Source of the DNA: JAVBJV01 sp031546815
GTDB taxonomy: Bacteria; Pseudomonadota; Alphaproteobacteria; Acetobacterales; Acetobacteraceae
Assembly: GCA_031546815.1 (NCBI GenBank)
Contig: JAVBJV010000038.1
Span: forward strand, 1-30,830
DNA length: 30,830 nt
Reading direction: 5' to 3'
Shown here: one piece after another, positions 1-6,704 of the stretch
Position numbering within the stretch: position 1 is the stretch's first letter
Layout: each line of letters begins with the position of its first letter
The notes under the pieces: generated by a model
Told to the model about the DNA's origin: nothing
Database searches by the model: none
What the model saw: only the letters and a program-made list of their open reading frames with translations
Position numbers and translations under genes: made by a program

Positions 1-10
1 GCGTCCTTGC

Positions 11-50
11 AAAACAGAACCGCGCGGCTGGATGTTCCAGCCGCGCGGTT
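11..50 (-). terminator. Rho-independent terminator after pckA
   Basis: A perfect 14-bp GC-rich stem (18-31 with 37-50) closes a 5-nt loop. On the minus strand it is followed by a T-rich tract (complement of 11-17). It lies about 28 bp beyond the pckA stop, so it ends the pckA transcript. A 12-bp palindrome at 62-73, between the stop and this hairpin, has no clear role. Confidence 0.9.
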
Positions 51-78
51 TATCTGTAGCACAGACCGGTCTGAAAAA

Positions 79-1659
79 TCAGGCGGCTTTCAGTGCCACG
101 GCCTTCACGTCCGCGCCGACGCCGGCTTCGAACGCTTCGAAGTTCTTTTCGAACAGGCCGACCAGCTGGCTTGCCGTGCGATCGTAGGCGGCCTTGTCGG
201 CCCAGGCATCGCGCGGGTTGAGAACATTGTTCGGCACGCCTGGCACGTTCTGCGGCACCATCAGGCCGAAATGCGGATCCTTCACGAATTCCGCCTTCGC
301 CAGGCTGCCATCCAGCGCCGCACGCAACAGGGCGCGTGTGTGCTTGATGCTCATGCGGCTGCCCGTGCCATACGCGCCGCCGGTCCAGCCGGTGTTCACC
401 AGCCAGCAATCCGCGCCATGCTTCGAGATCAGTTCCGACAGCATCTGGCCATAGACTTCCGGACGACGCGGCAGGAACGGCGCGCCGAAGCACGACGAGA
501 ACGCCGCCTGCGGTTCCGCACCCAGACCCTTTTCCGTGCCGGCCACACGTGCGGTGTAACCCGACAGGAAGTGATACATCGCCTGCGCCGAGGACAGCTT
601 CGAGATCGGCGGCAGCACGCCGAACGCATCGGCCGTCAGCATCACCACGTTCTGCGGCTGCCCGCCCATGCCCGAGGGCACAGCGTTGGGGATGAAGTCC
701 ACCGGGTAGCACGAACGGGTGTTTTCAGTCAGCGAACCGTCGTTCAGGTCCAGATTGCCACGCGCATCCATCACCACGTTTTCCAGCACGGCGCCAAAGC
801 GATGCGACGCGGCCCAGATCTCGGGTTCGGCATCCTTGGACAGGCGGATCACCTTGGCATAGCAGCCGCCTTCGAAGTTGAAGACGCCACCGGCGCCCCA
901 GCCGTGTTCGTCGTCGCCGATCAGCGGACGTTCCGGGTCGGACGACAGCGTGGTCTTGCCAGTGCCCGACAGACCGAAGAACAGCGCAACGTCGCCGTCC
1001 TTGCCGATATTGGCGCTGCAATGCATCGGCAGTACGGCGCGCTCCGGCAGGCGCCAGTTCATGGCGGTGAAGATGCTCTTCTTGATTTCACCGGCATAGG
1101 ACGTGCCCGCGATCACGATCTGGCGCTGGGCGAACGACATGCCGATACAGGTGCTGGTCTTGCAGCCGTCGATTTCGGGTTCGGCCTGCATGTCGGGTGC
1201 GTGCAGAATCACCCAGTCGGGTTCGAACCCCGACAGGTCGGCTTCCGCCGGACGCAGGAACATGTTGCGCGCGAACAGCGCATGCCACGCACCCGTGGTG
1301 ATCAGGCGCACGCGGATCCGGTGTGCCGGATCGGCGCCCGCATACAGATCCTGCACGAACAGTTCGCGCCCCTGCAGATAGGCCTGCACGCGACCACGGA
1401 ACGTGGAGAAATGCGCACGCGACATTTTCTGGTTGATCTTGCCCCACGCGATATCGGCGGTGGTTTCCGGTTCATCGACCACGAACTTGTCGTTGACCGA
1501 CCGGCCCGTGTGGATGCCGGTGCGGACCGAGAATGCTCCATCGGCCGACAGCACACCTTCACCCTTGCGGATGGCGTGCGCGACCAGAGCAGGTGCAGTT
1601 TCGTTGGCATGAACAGTGGCAGAGGTGATACCCGTGCCAGCAAGCGTGGTAGCGATCAC
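79..1659 (-). CDS. pckA: Phosphoenolpyruvate carboxykinase (ATP)
   Basis: ATP-dependent PEP carboxykinase converts oxaloacetate and ATP to PEP, CO2 and ADP in the cytosol, the entry step of gluconeogenesis from TCA intermediates. I place the start at a GTG (1657-1659): GGGAG lies 7 nt upstream, giving 526 aa, close to the family's usual 530-540. The open frame continues upstream to 1731, but that extension does not look like a PckA N-terminus. Visible motifs are TGIHTGRSVNDKF near residues 47-59, the kinase-1a P-loop GLSGTGKTTLS near residue 228, and the following metal/nucleotide-binding IGDDEHGW. The first motif normally reads TGRSPxDK; here the proline is valine. The gene is alone in its unit apart from the upstream HugZ-like gene on the same strand. 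A 26-bp palindrome and a second inverted repeat lie in its leader. Identity is very secure; the start is likely. Confidence 0.97.
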   Translation of the reverse strand: MIATTLAGTGITSATVHANETAPALVAHAIRKGEGVLSADGAFSVRTGIHTGRSVNDKFVVDEPETTADIAWGKINQKMSRAHFSTFRGRVQAYLQGRELFVQDLYAGADPAHRIRVRLITTGAWHALFARNMFLRPAEADLSGFEPDWVILHAPDMQAEPEIDGCKTSTCIGMSFAQRQIVIAGTSYAGEIKKSIFTAMNWRLPERAVLPMHCSANIGKDGDVALFFGLSGTGKTTLSSDPERPLIGDDEHGWGAGGVFNFEGGCYAKVIRLSKDAEPEIWAASHRFGAVLENVVMDARGNLDLNDGSLTENTRSCYPVDFIPNAVPSGMGGQPQNVVMLTADAFGVLPPISKLSSAQAMYHFLSGYTARVAGTEKGLGAEPQAAFSSCFGAPFLPRRPEVYGQMLSELISKHGADCWLVNTGWTGGAYGTGSRMSIKHTRALLRAALDGSLAKAEFVKDPHFGLMVPQNVPGVPNNVLNPRDAWADKAAYDRTASQLVGLFEKNFEAFEAGVGADVKAVALKAA

Positions 1660-1742
1660 AGGGAGACTCCCAAAAAAGCCGACCCGGCAGGGCCAGACAG
1701 ATAACCGGTCTTTTACGGGAGTTCGCGGCAAAATAAAGGCAG

Positions 1743-1763
1743 TTGCAGGAAATTATGCTGCAA
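1743..1763. repeat. Inverted repeat TTGCAG-N9-CTGCAA in pckA leader
   Basis: Two perfect 6-bp half-sites, TTGCAG (1743-1748) and CTGCAA (1758-1763), are separated by 9 bp and lie about 85 bp upstream of the pckA start. The same half-sites occur with a 6-bp spacer in the larger palindrome at 1782-1807, so this could be a second binding site for the same regulator. Function is inferred from position only. Confidence 0.45.
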
Positions 1764-1769
1764 TATTTT

Positions 1770-1807
1770 TGTATAGTGTTGTGCACTGCAAAATATTTTG
1801 CAGTGCA
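1770..1807 (-). promoter_or_regulatory. Putative pckA promoter/operator with 26-bp perfect palindrome
   Basis: Positions 1782-1807 form a perfect 26-bp palindrome centred between 1794 and 1795. Each arm reads TGCACTGCAAAAT from the outside in. It starts 6 bp beyond the stop of the upstream gene and ends about 120 bp before the pckA start. On the minus strand a TATACA hexamer (complement of 1770-1775) could be a -10 box, which would put the palindrome over the -35 region, as expected for a repressor or activator site. No T-run follows it, so it is unlikely to be a terminator. The bound factor is unknown; a PhaR-like or RamB/ScfR-like regulator is conceivable because those families favour TGCA-rich sites, but this is a guess. 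Confidence 0.6.
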
Positions 1808-1812
1808 TCAAA

Positions 1813-2520
1813 TCATTCCAGTATTGCTTTAATACAGCGGATCATCGCGTTACGGACATCTTCGGTTGTTGCGGCTGGAACGTCGAAGTCGAACCGCTGC
1901 GTCTGTTCGGCGCAACCCATGGTGAACCCGTCCACATCCACCGCCACGACTTTCCACACGCCGTCCGCTGTATCGGGGCGGCTGCGGGCCAGGCGCGTCA
2001 TGGTGGCGGCGTGGTCGGTGTTGCAGTGCGCGATGATGTCGGCCTCGGCCGCGGCGATGGTTGCTACGGCATCGGTATCGGGTGTCAGCTGCGCGGCCTT
2101 CAGCCGGGTGGCGCGCGCAAACCCCGCCACCAGCAGCCCAGCCTGCGGGCGGATGCGCCATAGCCGGAAATCGGCAAAATCGGCATACAGCGCGGCGTAG
2201 GGGTGCCAGGCCAGATACCGCGTCTTCAGCGCCGCGTCGTCACACCGTTCGGCCAACCCGGTGACGGACAGGCGCGGGGCGGTCTGCGGATTGGCGCTCT
2301 CGGGCCGTCCCACCACCATCAGGGCGCAACGCGGGTCCACCAGCAGATGGCGCGTATGTTCGGACAGGGTCGAGAGCAGCAGCAACACTGAAAGGTCCGG
2401 TGCGGTGGCCGGTGTCACCAGACTGGTAAAGGGCTGCCCGGCGGTGGTGGTGGCAAGCGTTGCCGCCCGCGCCCCGCGTAACAGGTGCCGAGCCTCCGAA
2501 ACGGTATCGGGTGAAGCCAT
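1813..2520 (-). CDS. HugZ-like pyridoxamine 5'-phosphate oxidase-fold protein
   Basis: A 235-aa cytosolic protein with the split-barrel flavin/heme-binding fold. The N-terminal part (about residues 5-145) contains the typical LLRGARAATLATTTAGQPFTS and the later LSVTGLAERCDD and RYLAWHPYAALYADFADFRLWRI segments of the PNPOx/HugZ group. The C-terminal part (about 150-235) is DUF2470-like, with IIAHCNTDHAATM in place of the more usual HMNxDHxDA. Family members are linked to heme binding or heme breakdown, but many are uncharacterised, so the substrate is unknown. The ATG start is preceded by a weak purine stretch. The gene is divergent from chvI and sits 153 bp upstream of pckA on the same strand; no strong terminator separates them, so read-through into pckA is possible. 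Confidence 0.75.
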   Translation of the reverse strand: MASPDTVSEARHLLRGARAATLATTTAGQPFTSLVTPATAPDLSVLLLLSTLSEHTRHLLVDPRCALMVVGRPESANPQTAPRLSVTGLAERCDDAALKTRYLAWHPYAALYADFADFRLWRIRPQAGLLVAGFARATRLKAAQLTPDTDAVATIAAAEADIIAHCNTDHAATMTRLARSRPDTADGVWKVVAVDVDGFTMGCAEQTQRFDFDVPAATTEDVRNAMIRCIKAILE

Positions 2521-2611
2521 CGGGTTCGTCCTTTATCCGTGCGGTGTGATACACTATGCCATATAGTTTGAGCCTGAATACCGACTGCGGTTGCAGCCGG
2601 ATGGAGTTTTC
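2521..2611. promoter_or_regulatory. Divergent promoter region between the HugZ-like gene and chvI
   Basis: This 91-bp gap must drive both flanking genes. It holds an imperfectly spaced inverted repeat ACTAT-N5-ATAGT (2553-2567). The right arm overlaps a TATAGT hexamer (2562-2567) that could be the -10 box for chvI. The chvI ATG at 2612 has GGAG 5-6 nt upstream. The repeat is a possible operator; no specific regulator is recognised. Confidence 0.4.
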
Positions 2612-3313
2612 ATGACGCATACCATCGCCCTGGTCGATGACGACCGGAACATTCTCACCTCTGTGTCCATGACGCTGGAACAGGAAGGTTTCACCGTACG
2701 GACTTTCACCGATGGCGAGAGCGCGCTGCAGGCCCTGTCGGCCAAGCCGGTCGATCTGGCGGTGCTGGACGTGAAGATGCCGCGCATGGACGGGATGGAG
2801 CTGTTGCAGCGCCTGCGTCAGCGCACCAGCATGCCGGTGATCTTCCTCACCTCGAAGGACGAGGAAGTGGACGAGCTGATGGGCCTGCGCATGGGCGCGG
2901 ACGACTACATCACCAAGCCATTCAGCCAGCGGTTGCTGCTGGAACGCATCCGCACGCTGTTGCGCCGCAACGAATCCGCGCGCGCCGACGGGGCGGGGGC
3001 TGCACCGGGCGGGGTGATGGCGCGCGGCGAACTGACGTTGGACGAGACCAAACACATGTGCCTGTGGCGCGGCAAACAGGTGCAGCTGACGGTGACGGAA
3101 TTCCTGCTGGTGAAGACCCTGGCGGCGCGCCCCGGCATGGTGAAATCGCGCGATCAGCTGATCGATTCCGCCTATGGCGACAACATCTACGTTGATGATC
3201 GCACCATCGACAGCCACGTGAAGCGCGTGCGCAAGAAATTCCGCGTGGTCGATGCCGAGTTCGACCAGATCGAGACATTGTACGGGATTGGTTATCGCTA
3301 CAAGGAAGCGTGA
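2612..3313 (+). CDS. chvI: Two-component response regulator, ChvI type (OmpR family)
   Basis: A 233-aa transcriptional regulator of the ChvG/ChvI (ExoS/ChvI) system, which in alphaproteobacteria responds to acid or envelope stress and controls surface and metabolic genes. The receiver domain covers about residues 4-118, with acidic pocket D9-D10-D11, phospho-acceptor D53 in LAVLDVKMPRMDG, T80/S81 and the conserved K102 in YITKPF. An OmpR-type winged helix covers about 135-231 (DRTIDSHVKRVRKKF). I chose the ATG at 2612 over an in-frame TTG 21 bp upstream because a GGAG ribosome site fits. The stop overlaps the chvG start by one base (TGATG), so the two are translationally coupled. Placement next to pckA is the usual alphaproteobacterial arrangement. 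Confidence 0.93.
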   Translation: MTHTIALVDDDRNILTSVSMTLEQEGFTVRTFTDGESALQALSAKPVDLAVLDVKMPRMDGMELLQRLRQRTSMPVIFLTSKDEEVDELMGLRMGADDYITKPFSQRLLLERIRTLLRRNESARADGAGAAPGGVMARGELTLDETKHMCLWRGKQVQLTVTEFLLVKTLAARPGMVKSRDQLIDSAYGDNIYVDDRTIDSHVKRVRKKFRVVDAEFDQIETLYGIGYRYKEA

Positions 3314-4974
3314 TGCCTGAAGCTGGCCTGCCGCGCCCGGAGGTTGCCGTTCCGCCAGTGCGGCAGGAACGCTGGGTCTCGCCGATGCTGCGGCGTATTC
3401 TGCTGGTCAATGCGCTGCCCCTGCTGCTGCTGGTGGTGACGCTGCTGTATCTGGACCAGTACCAGAACGGACTGATCGAGGCCGAGGTCTCGGCCTTGCG
3501 CACCCAGGCGCAGATCTACGCGGGCGCGCTGTCCGAAGCCGCCGTGCGCGACGACACACCCGACCGCCCGACATTGCTGCCCGAACGCGCCCGCCCGCTG
3601 ATGCTCGGCCTGACAGTGCCGACGCCGAACGCACAGGCGCGGGTGTTCGACACATCGGGCCAACTGGTCACCGACAGCCGCGTGCGCGAAGGCCCGGGCG
3701 GCGCGGTGATCACCGAACCGCTGCCCCCGCCGGTGGAGCGCAGCACGGTGATGGGCGCGATCAGCCGCGCGTACGACATTGCGCTGGGGGTACTGCCGCA
3801 TCCGGCAACGCCACATATTGAATCGGTCTCGGGCAACGGGCTCGACTGGCAGCCCGACCTGCGCGACGGTATCCGCGTGACCCCGAACGGCCCCGGCCGC
3901 GACGTGCCGCCCTTCATCCGCCGGACCGAGGAAGGGCGTCTGCTGGTCTCGGTCGCTGTACCGGTAATGCGCAATCGTGTGCAGGCGGGCGTGATCCTGC
4001 TGACCAGCGAAGCGCGCGAGGTGGATAACAGTCTGTTTCAGGTGCGCGTGTCGATCATGTCGCTGTTCATGCTGGCGCTGGTGCTGACTCTGGTGCTGTC
4101 GTTCTATCTGTCGCGCACGCTGGCCCGCCCGATGATCCGTCTGGCAGCAGCGGCAGATTCAATGCGCGAGGGCAAGGGCCGCGCCGGCCACGTGCCCGCC
4201 GACCTGACCAGCCGCAGTGATGAAGTGGGCGAACTGGCTGTCGCGCTCGATATTTCGGCCCATGCGCTATGGGCGCGCATGGATGCGATTGAACGGTTCG
4301 CAGCCGATGTCGCGCACGAGATCAAGAACCCGCTCACCTCGATCCGCAGCGCGATCGAGACCAGCCGCCGGATCGAGAATCCGGACCAGCAGAAGAAACT
4401 GCTGGCCATTATCGGCGAGGACGTGGTGCGGCTGGACCGGCTGATCAGCGATATCAGCGATGCGTCGCGCGTGGACGCCGAACTGTCGCGTGCCACGACC
4501 GAACGGGTGGACATTGCCCCCATGCTGGCGACGCTGGCCGATATTCACCAGTCCACCCGCGACGCGGGTGCGCCGGTGATCGTGGTGGATGCGCCCGAGT
4601 CCGGGCTGGTGGTGGCAGGCGTGGAAGGCCGTCTGGTGCAGGTGTTGCGCAACCTGATCGGCAACGCGGCCTCGTTCAGTCCGCTGAACGGGCAGATCAC
4701 ACTGCATGCGCGCGAGACTGGCGCGGTGGTGGAAGTGGCGGTCGAGGACGAAGGTCCGGGCATTCCCGACCATCGTCTGGAGGAAGTGTTCGACCGCTTC
4801 TATTCCGAACGCCCACGCTCCGAGCATTTCGGCAAGCATTCGGGGCTTGGCCTGTCGATCTGCCGGCAGATCGTGGAAGCCCTAAGCGGGCGGATCAGCG
4901 CCGAAAACCGCCGCGACGATACCGGCCGGATACTGGGCGCGCGGTTCGTCGTGCGGTTACCCAAAGCGGGTTAA
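3313..4974 (+). CDS. chvG: Sensor histidine kinase, ChvG type
   Basis: A 553-aa inner-membrane sensor kinase partnering ChvI. TM1 lies at about residues 29-47, a roughly 200-residue periplasmic sensor region follows, TM2 lies at about 247-268, and a HAMP linker comes next. The dimerisation domain carries the phospho-acceptor H335 in DVAHEIKNPLTS. The ATPase domain shows the N box (RNLIGNAASFSP, about 446), VEDEGPGIP and GLGLSI. The start is the ATG overlapping the chvI stop; an in-frame GTG one codon earlier is an alternative. In many alphaproteobacteria hprK and PTS genes follow chvG; here the next gene is a convergent rlpA-like gene, and the two stop codons overlap within TTAA (4971-4974), leaving no room for a terminator. 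Confidence 0.93.
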   Translation: MPEAGLPRPEVAVPPVRQERWVSPMLRRILLVNALPLLLLVVTLLYLDQYQNGLIEAEVSALRTQAQIYAGALSEAAVRDDTPDRPTLLPERARPLMLGLTVPTPNAQARVFDTSGQLVTDSRVREGPGGAVITEPLPPPVERSTVMGAISRAYDIALGVLPHPATPHIESVSGNGLDWQPDLRDGIRVTPNGPGRDVPPFIRRTEEGRLLVSVAVPVMRNRVQAGVILLTSEAREVDNSLFQVRVSIMSLFMLALVLTLVLSFYLSRTLARPMIRLAAAADSMREGKGRAGHVPADLTSRSDEVGELAVALDISAHALWARMDAIERFAADVAHEIKNPLTSIRSAIETSRRIENPDQQKKLLAIIGEDVVRLDRLISDISDASRVDAELSRATTERVDIAPMLATLADIHQSTRDAGAPVIVVDAPESGLVVAGVEGRLVQVLRNLIGNAASFSPLNGQITLHARETGAVVEVAVEDEGPGIPDHRLEEVFDRFYSERPRSEHFGKHSGLGLSICRQIVEALSGRISAENRRDDTGRILGARFVVRLPKAG

Positions 4975-5405
4975 CCCGGAGAGCTGACCGGTTCGACGGT
5001 GACTGCACCAACGCCCGCGTTGCGGATGCCAATCTGGCTGGCCGCGGCTTCGGACAGGTCGATGATGCGCCCACGGACAAAGGGGCCACGGTCGTTGATG
5101 CGCACAATAATGGACTGCCCGGTCTCGACCGAGGTGACGCGCGCGTAGCTGTTGAACGGCAGGGTGCGATGGGCGGCCGTGATGTCGTCGATGTCGTGCC
5201 GTTCGCCGCTGGCCGTGCGGCGACCGTTCAGGTTGCGGTGCATCCACGATGCCTGGCCGCTCTGCGCCGGGCCGGTGACGACCGGACCCGGGGCGGGCTG
5301 CACGGTCGGCGGAACAGCGGCGACCTGCTGGCCGTTATTGGCGCAAGCCGCGAGCGAAAATACGCCCAGAAGCCCGATAGTCTGAAAGAGTGTGCGACGA
5401 TTCAT
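4971..5405 (-). CDS. rlpA: RlpA-like septal ring lytic transglycosylase/lipoprotein
   Basis: A 144-aa exported lipoprotein with a double-psi beta-barrel. RlpA proteins bind and, in characterised cases, cleave peptidoglycan lacking stem peptides at the septum. The start MNRRTLFQTIGLLGVFSLAAC gives a signal peptide with lipobox LAAC; its NRRTLF resembles a Tat motif. A Pro/Ala/Gln-rich spacer leads to the RlpA core: QASWMHRNLNGRRTASGE, TAAHRTLPFNSYARV and VRINDRGPFVRGRIIDLS. The glutamate of ASGE, the histidine of TAAH and the aspartate of NDRG, positions important in studied RlpA enzymes, are present. The canonical ASWYG is ASWMH here. No SPOR domain follows, so septal targeting would have to work another way. 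The frame extends 12 codons upstream, but the lipobox spacing supports 5405. Confidence 0.88.
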   Translation of the reverse strand: MNRRTLFQTIGLLGVFSLAACANNGQQVAAVPPTVQPAPGPVVTGPAQSGQASWMHRNLNGRRTASGERHDIDDITAAHRTLPFNSYARVTSVETGQSIIVRINDRGPFVRGRIIDLSEAAASQIGIRNAGVGAVTVEPVSSPG

Positions 5406-5741
5406 TGGGTACCCGAATGTTGGTCCAGACAGAAAAAACAATCTCCCGAGAGATAAAAGTGCTGATTTTGGCTTTAAAAAGGCAGTGGGCTCCAGTTTGG
5501 ATTCTGTCTGGCTGCTGGCGCGATATTATGCGAAAAAATGCCTAAATACGCATTTTTGCTGCAATTTTCGGCGAATTCTCGTCACCGCAGCCCGGATCAC
5601 CAAACAGGACTGAAATAATCCTGATTATTCAATGCGCTTCCTTTTCCCAAGACGGGCGATCTCGCCGTTGACGCTGCCAGTTGTGCGGCGTAATCCCCTG
5701 TGTTGAATGTCGTTTGAGTTGCACGGGGGAGCGGAGCGGGC
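5406..5741. promoter_or_regulatory. Divergent rlpA / sdhC intergenic regulatory region
   Basis: This 336-bp gap separates rlpA (minus) from the sdh operon (plus). It holds three inverted repeats: ATCTC-N4-GAGAT (5441-5454, followed on the minus strand by a T-run), AAAAATGC-N8-GCATTTTT (5534-5557) and AATAATC-CT-GATTATT (5614-5629). A TATTAT hexamer at 5524-5529 could be a -10 box for sdh, but no good -35 accompanies it. No coding sequence is convincing here. Confidence 0.5.
5614..5629. repeat. 16-bp AT-rich palindrome upstream of sdhC
   Basis: Seven-base arms AATAATC and GATTATT flank a 2-bp centre, about 113 bp upstream of the sdhC start. With flanking TGAA (5611-5614) and TTCA (5628-5631) it loosely resembles Fur-family operators. 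A regulatory role in this iron-rich enzyme's operon is plausible but unproven. Confidence 0.4.
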
Positions 5742-6182
5742 ATGGATGCACGTGAAGCCTTAATGGTAGGACGGAACAGTGAGGGCGCGCTGGTGCGTCG
5801 GCCACTGTCCCCACATTTGCAGGCATACAATATGCTGCAGTTCACATCGGTGCTGTCGATCATGCATCGACTGACGGGTGTGGCACTGGCGTTCGGCGCA
5901 CTGGCGCTGACATGGTTCCTCGCCGATCTGGCGATGCTGCCGGGCACTGGCGCGACAGAAGCGCCCGCATCGGTGCGCTTCTTCGGGTCGATTATCGGCA
6001 AGGTGTTCCTGTTCGGCTGGACCTTCGCGCTGTTCTATCACATGGCCAACGGCGTGCGGCACATGATGTGGGACGCGGGTTACGGGTTCGACCTGCCGAC
6101 CGCGGCACTGTCGGCAAAAGTGGTGATCGGGGCATCGGTCGCGCTGACCGTGCTGACCTGGATCATCGTGCTGGTCGCGTGA
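5742..6182 (+). CDS. sdhC: Succinate dehydrogenase cytochrome b556 subunit
   Basis: A 146-aa membrane anchor of complex II with three transmembrane helices. It begins the core with RPLSPHLQAYNM (about 20-31) and contains SIMHRLTGVALAF (39-51), matching the quinone-site region of SdhC. H100 in FYHMANGVRHMMWD aligns with the heme b axial ligand (E. coli H84). The ATG at 5742 has a purine-rich GGAGCGGAGCGGGC ribosome site; a second ATG at 5763 would shorten it by seven residues and is also possible. It is the first gene of sdhCDAB; sdhD begins 11 bp after its stop. Confidence 0.95.
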   Translation: MDAREALMVGRNSEGALVRRPLSPHLQAYNMLQFTSVLSIMHRLTGVALAFGALALTWFLADLAMLPGTGATEAPASVRFFGSIIGKVFLFGWTFALFYHMANGVRHMMWDAGYGFDLPTAALSAKVVIGASVALTVLTWIIVLVA

Positions 6183-6193
6183 GGGACATCACC

Positions 6194-6625
6194 ATGGAAA
6201 AACTCTCGGTTCATACCATGCGTTCGCCGCTGGGGCGTGTGCGTGGCCTTGGTTCGGCCAAGTCAGGCACGGCCCATTGGTGGGCGCAGCGTGTCACCGC
6301 GCTTGCCATCCTGCCGCTGTCGCTGTGGTTCATCCTGTCGATGGTCGCGCTGTCGGGCGGCAATGCACAGATGCTGGCAGGCTGGGCCGCGTCGCCTTGC
6401 AATGCCGCGCTGCTGATCGGGCTGATCCTCGCCACGTTCTATCATCTGCAGCTGGGTCTGCAGGTGGTGATCGAGGATTATATCAAGCCGGGCATCACCA
6501 AGATGGTGACGCTGCTGGTCGTGCGTGGCCTGAGCACGCTGCTGGGGCTGGTTTGCATCATCTCGGTGCTGAAGATTTCGGTGTTTGGCACGTTCGGCAG
6601 CATGCTGCTGCGGACGATGCGCTGA
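6194..6625 (+). CDS. sdhD: Succinate dehydrogenase hydrophobic membrane anchor subunit
   Basis: A 143-aa anchor with three predicted helices (about 34-53, 69-92 and 103-128). H84 in FYHLQLGLQVVIEDY corresponds to the second heme b ligand (E. coli SdhD H71), and Y96 in EDY to the quinone-site tyrosine. The N-terminus MRSPLGRVRGLGSAKSGTAHWW is typical of alphaproteobacterial SdhD. The ATG at 6194 has GAGGGA upstream overlapping the sdhC stop region. A longer in-frame reading back to 5912 is only a shadow inside sdhC. Confidence 0.94.
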   Translation: MEKLSVHTMRSPLGRVRGLGSAKSGTAHWWAQRVTALAILPLSLWFILSMVALSGGNAQMLAGWAASPCNAALLIGLILATFYHLQLGLQVVIEDYIKPGITKMVTLLVVRGLSTLLGLVCIISVLKISVFGTFGSMLLRTMR

Positions 6626-6704
6626 CACACTGCGGATTTTGTCTGGCCACCGCGTGTGGCCGGGCGGGGGGAACCTCGCCAACAGGAAATTGGACGGACG
6701 CTGA

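Noticed and set aside
7..1704. A 565-codon plus-strand open frame opposite pckA
   Set aside because: It is the antisense shadow of pckA: Arg/His-rich composition, no ribosome site and no recognisable domain.
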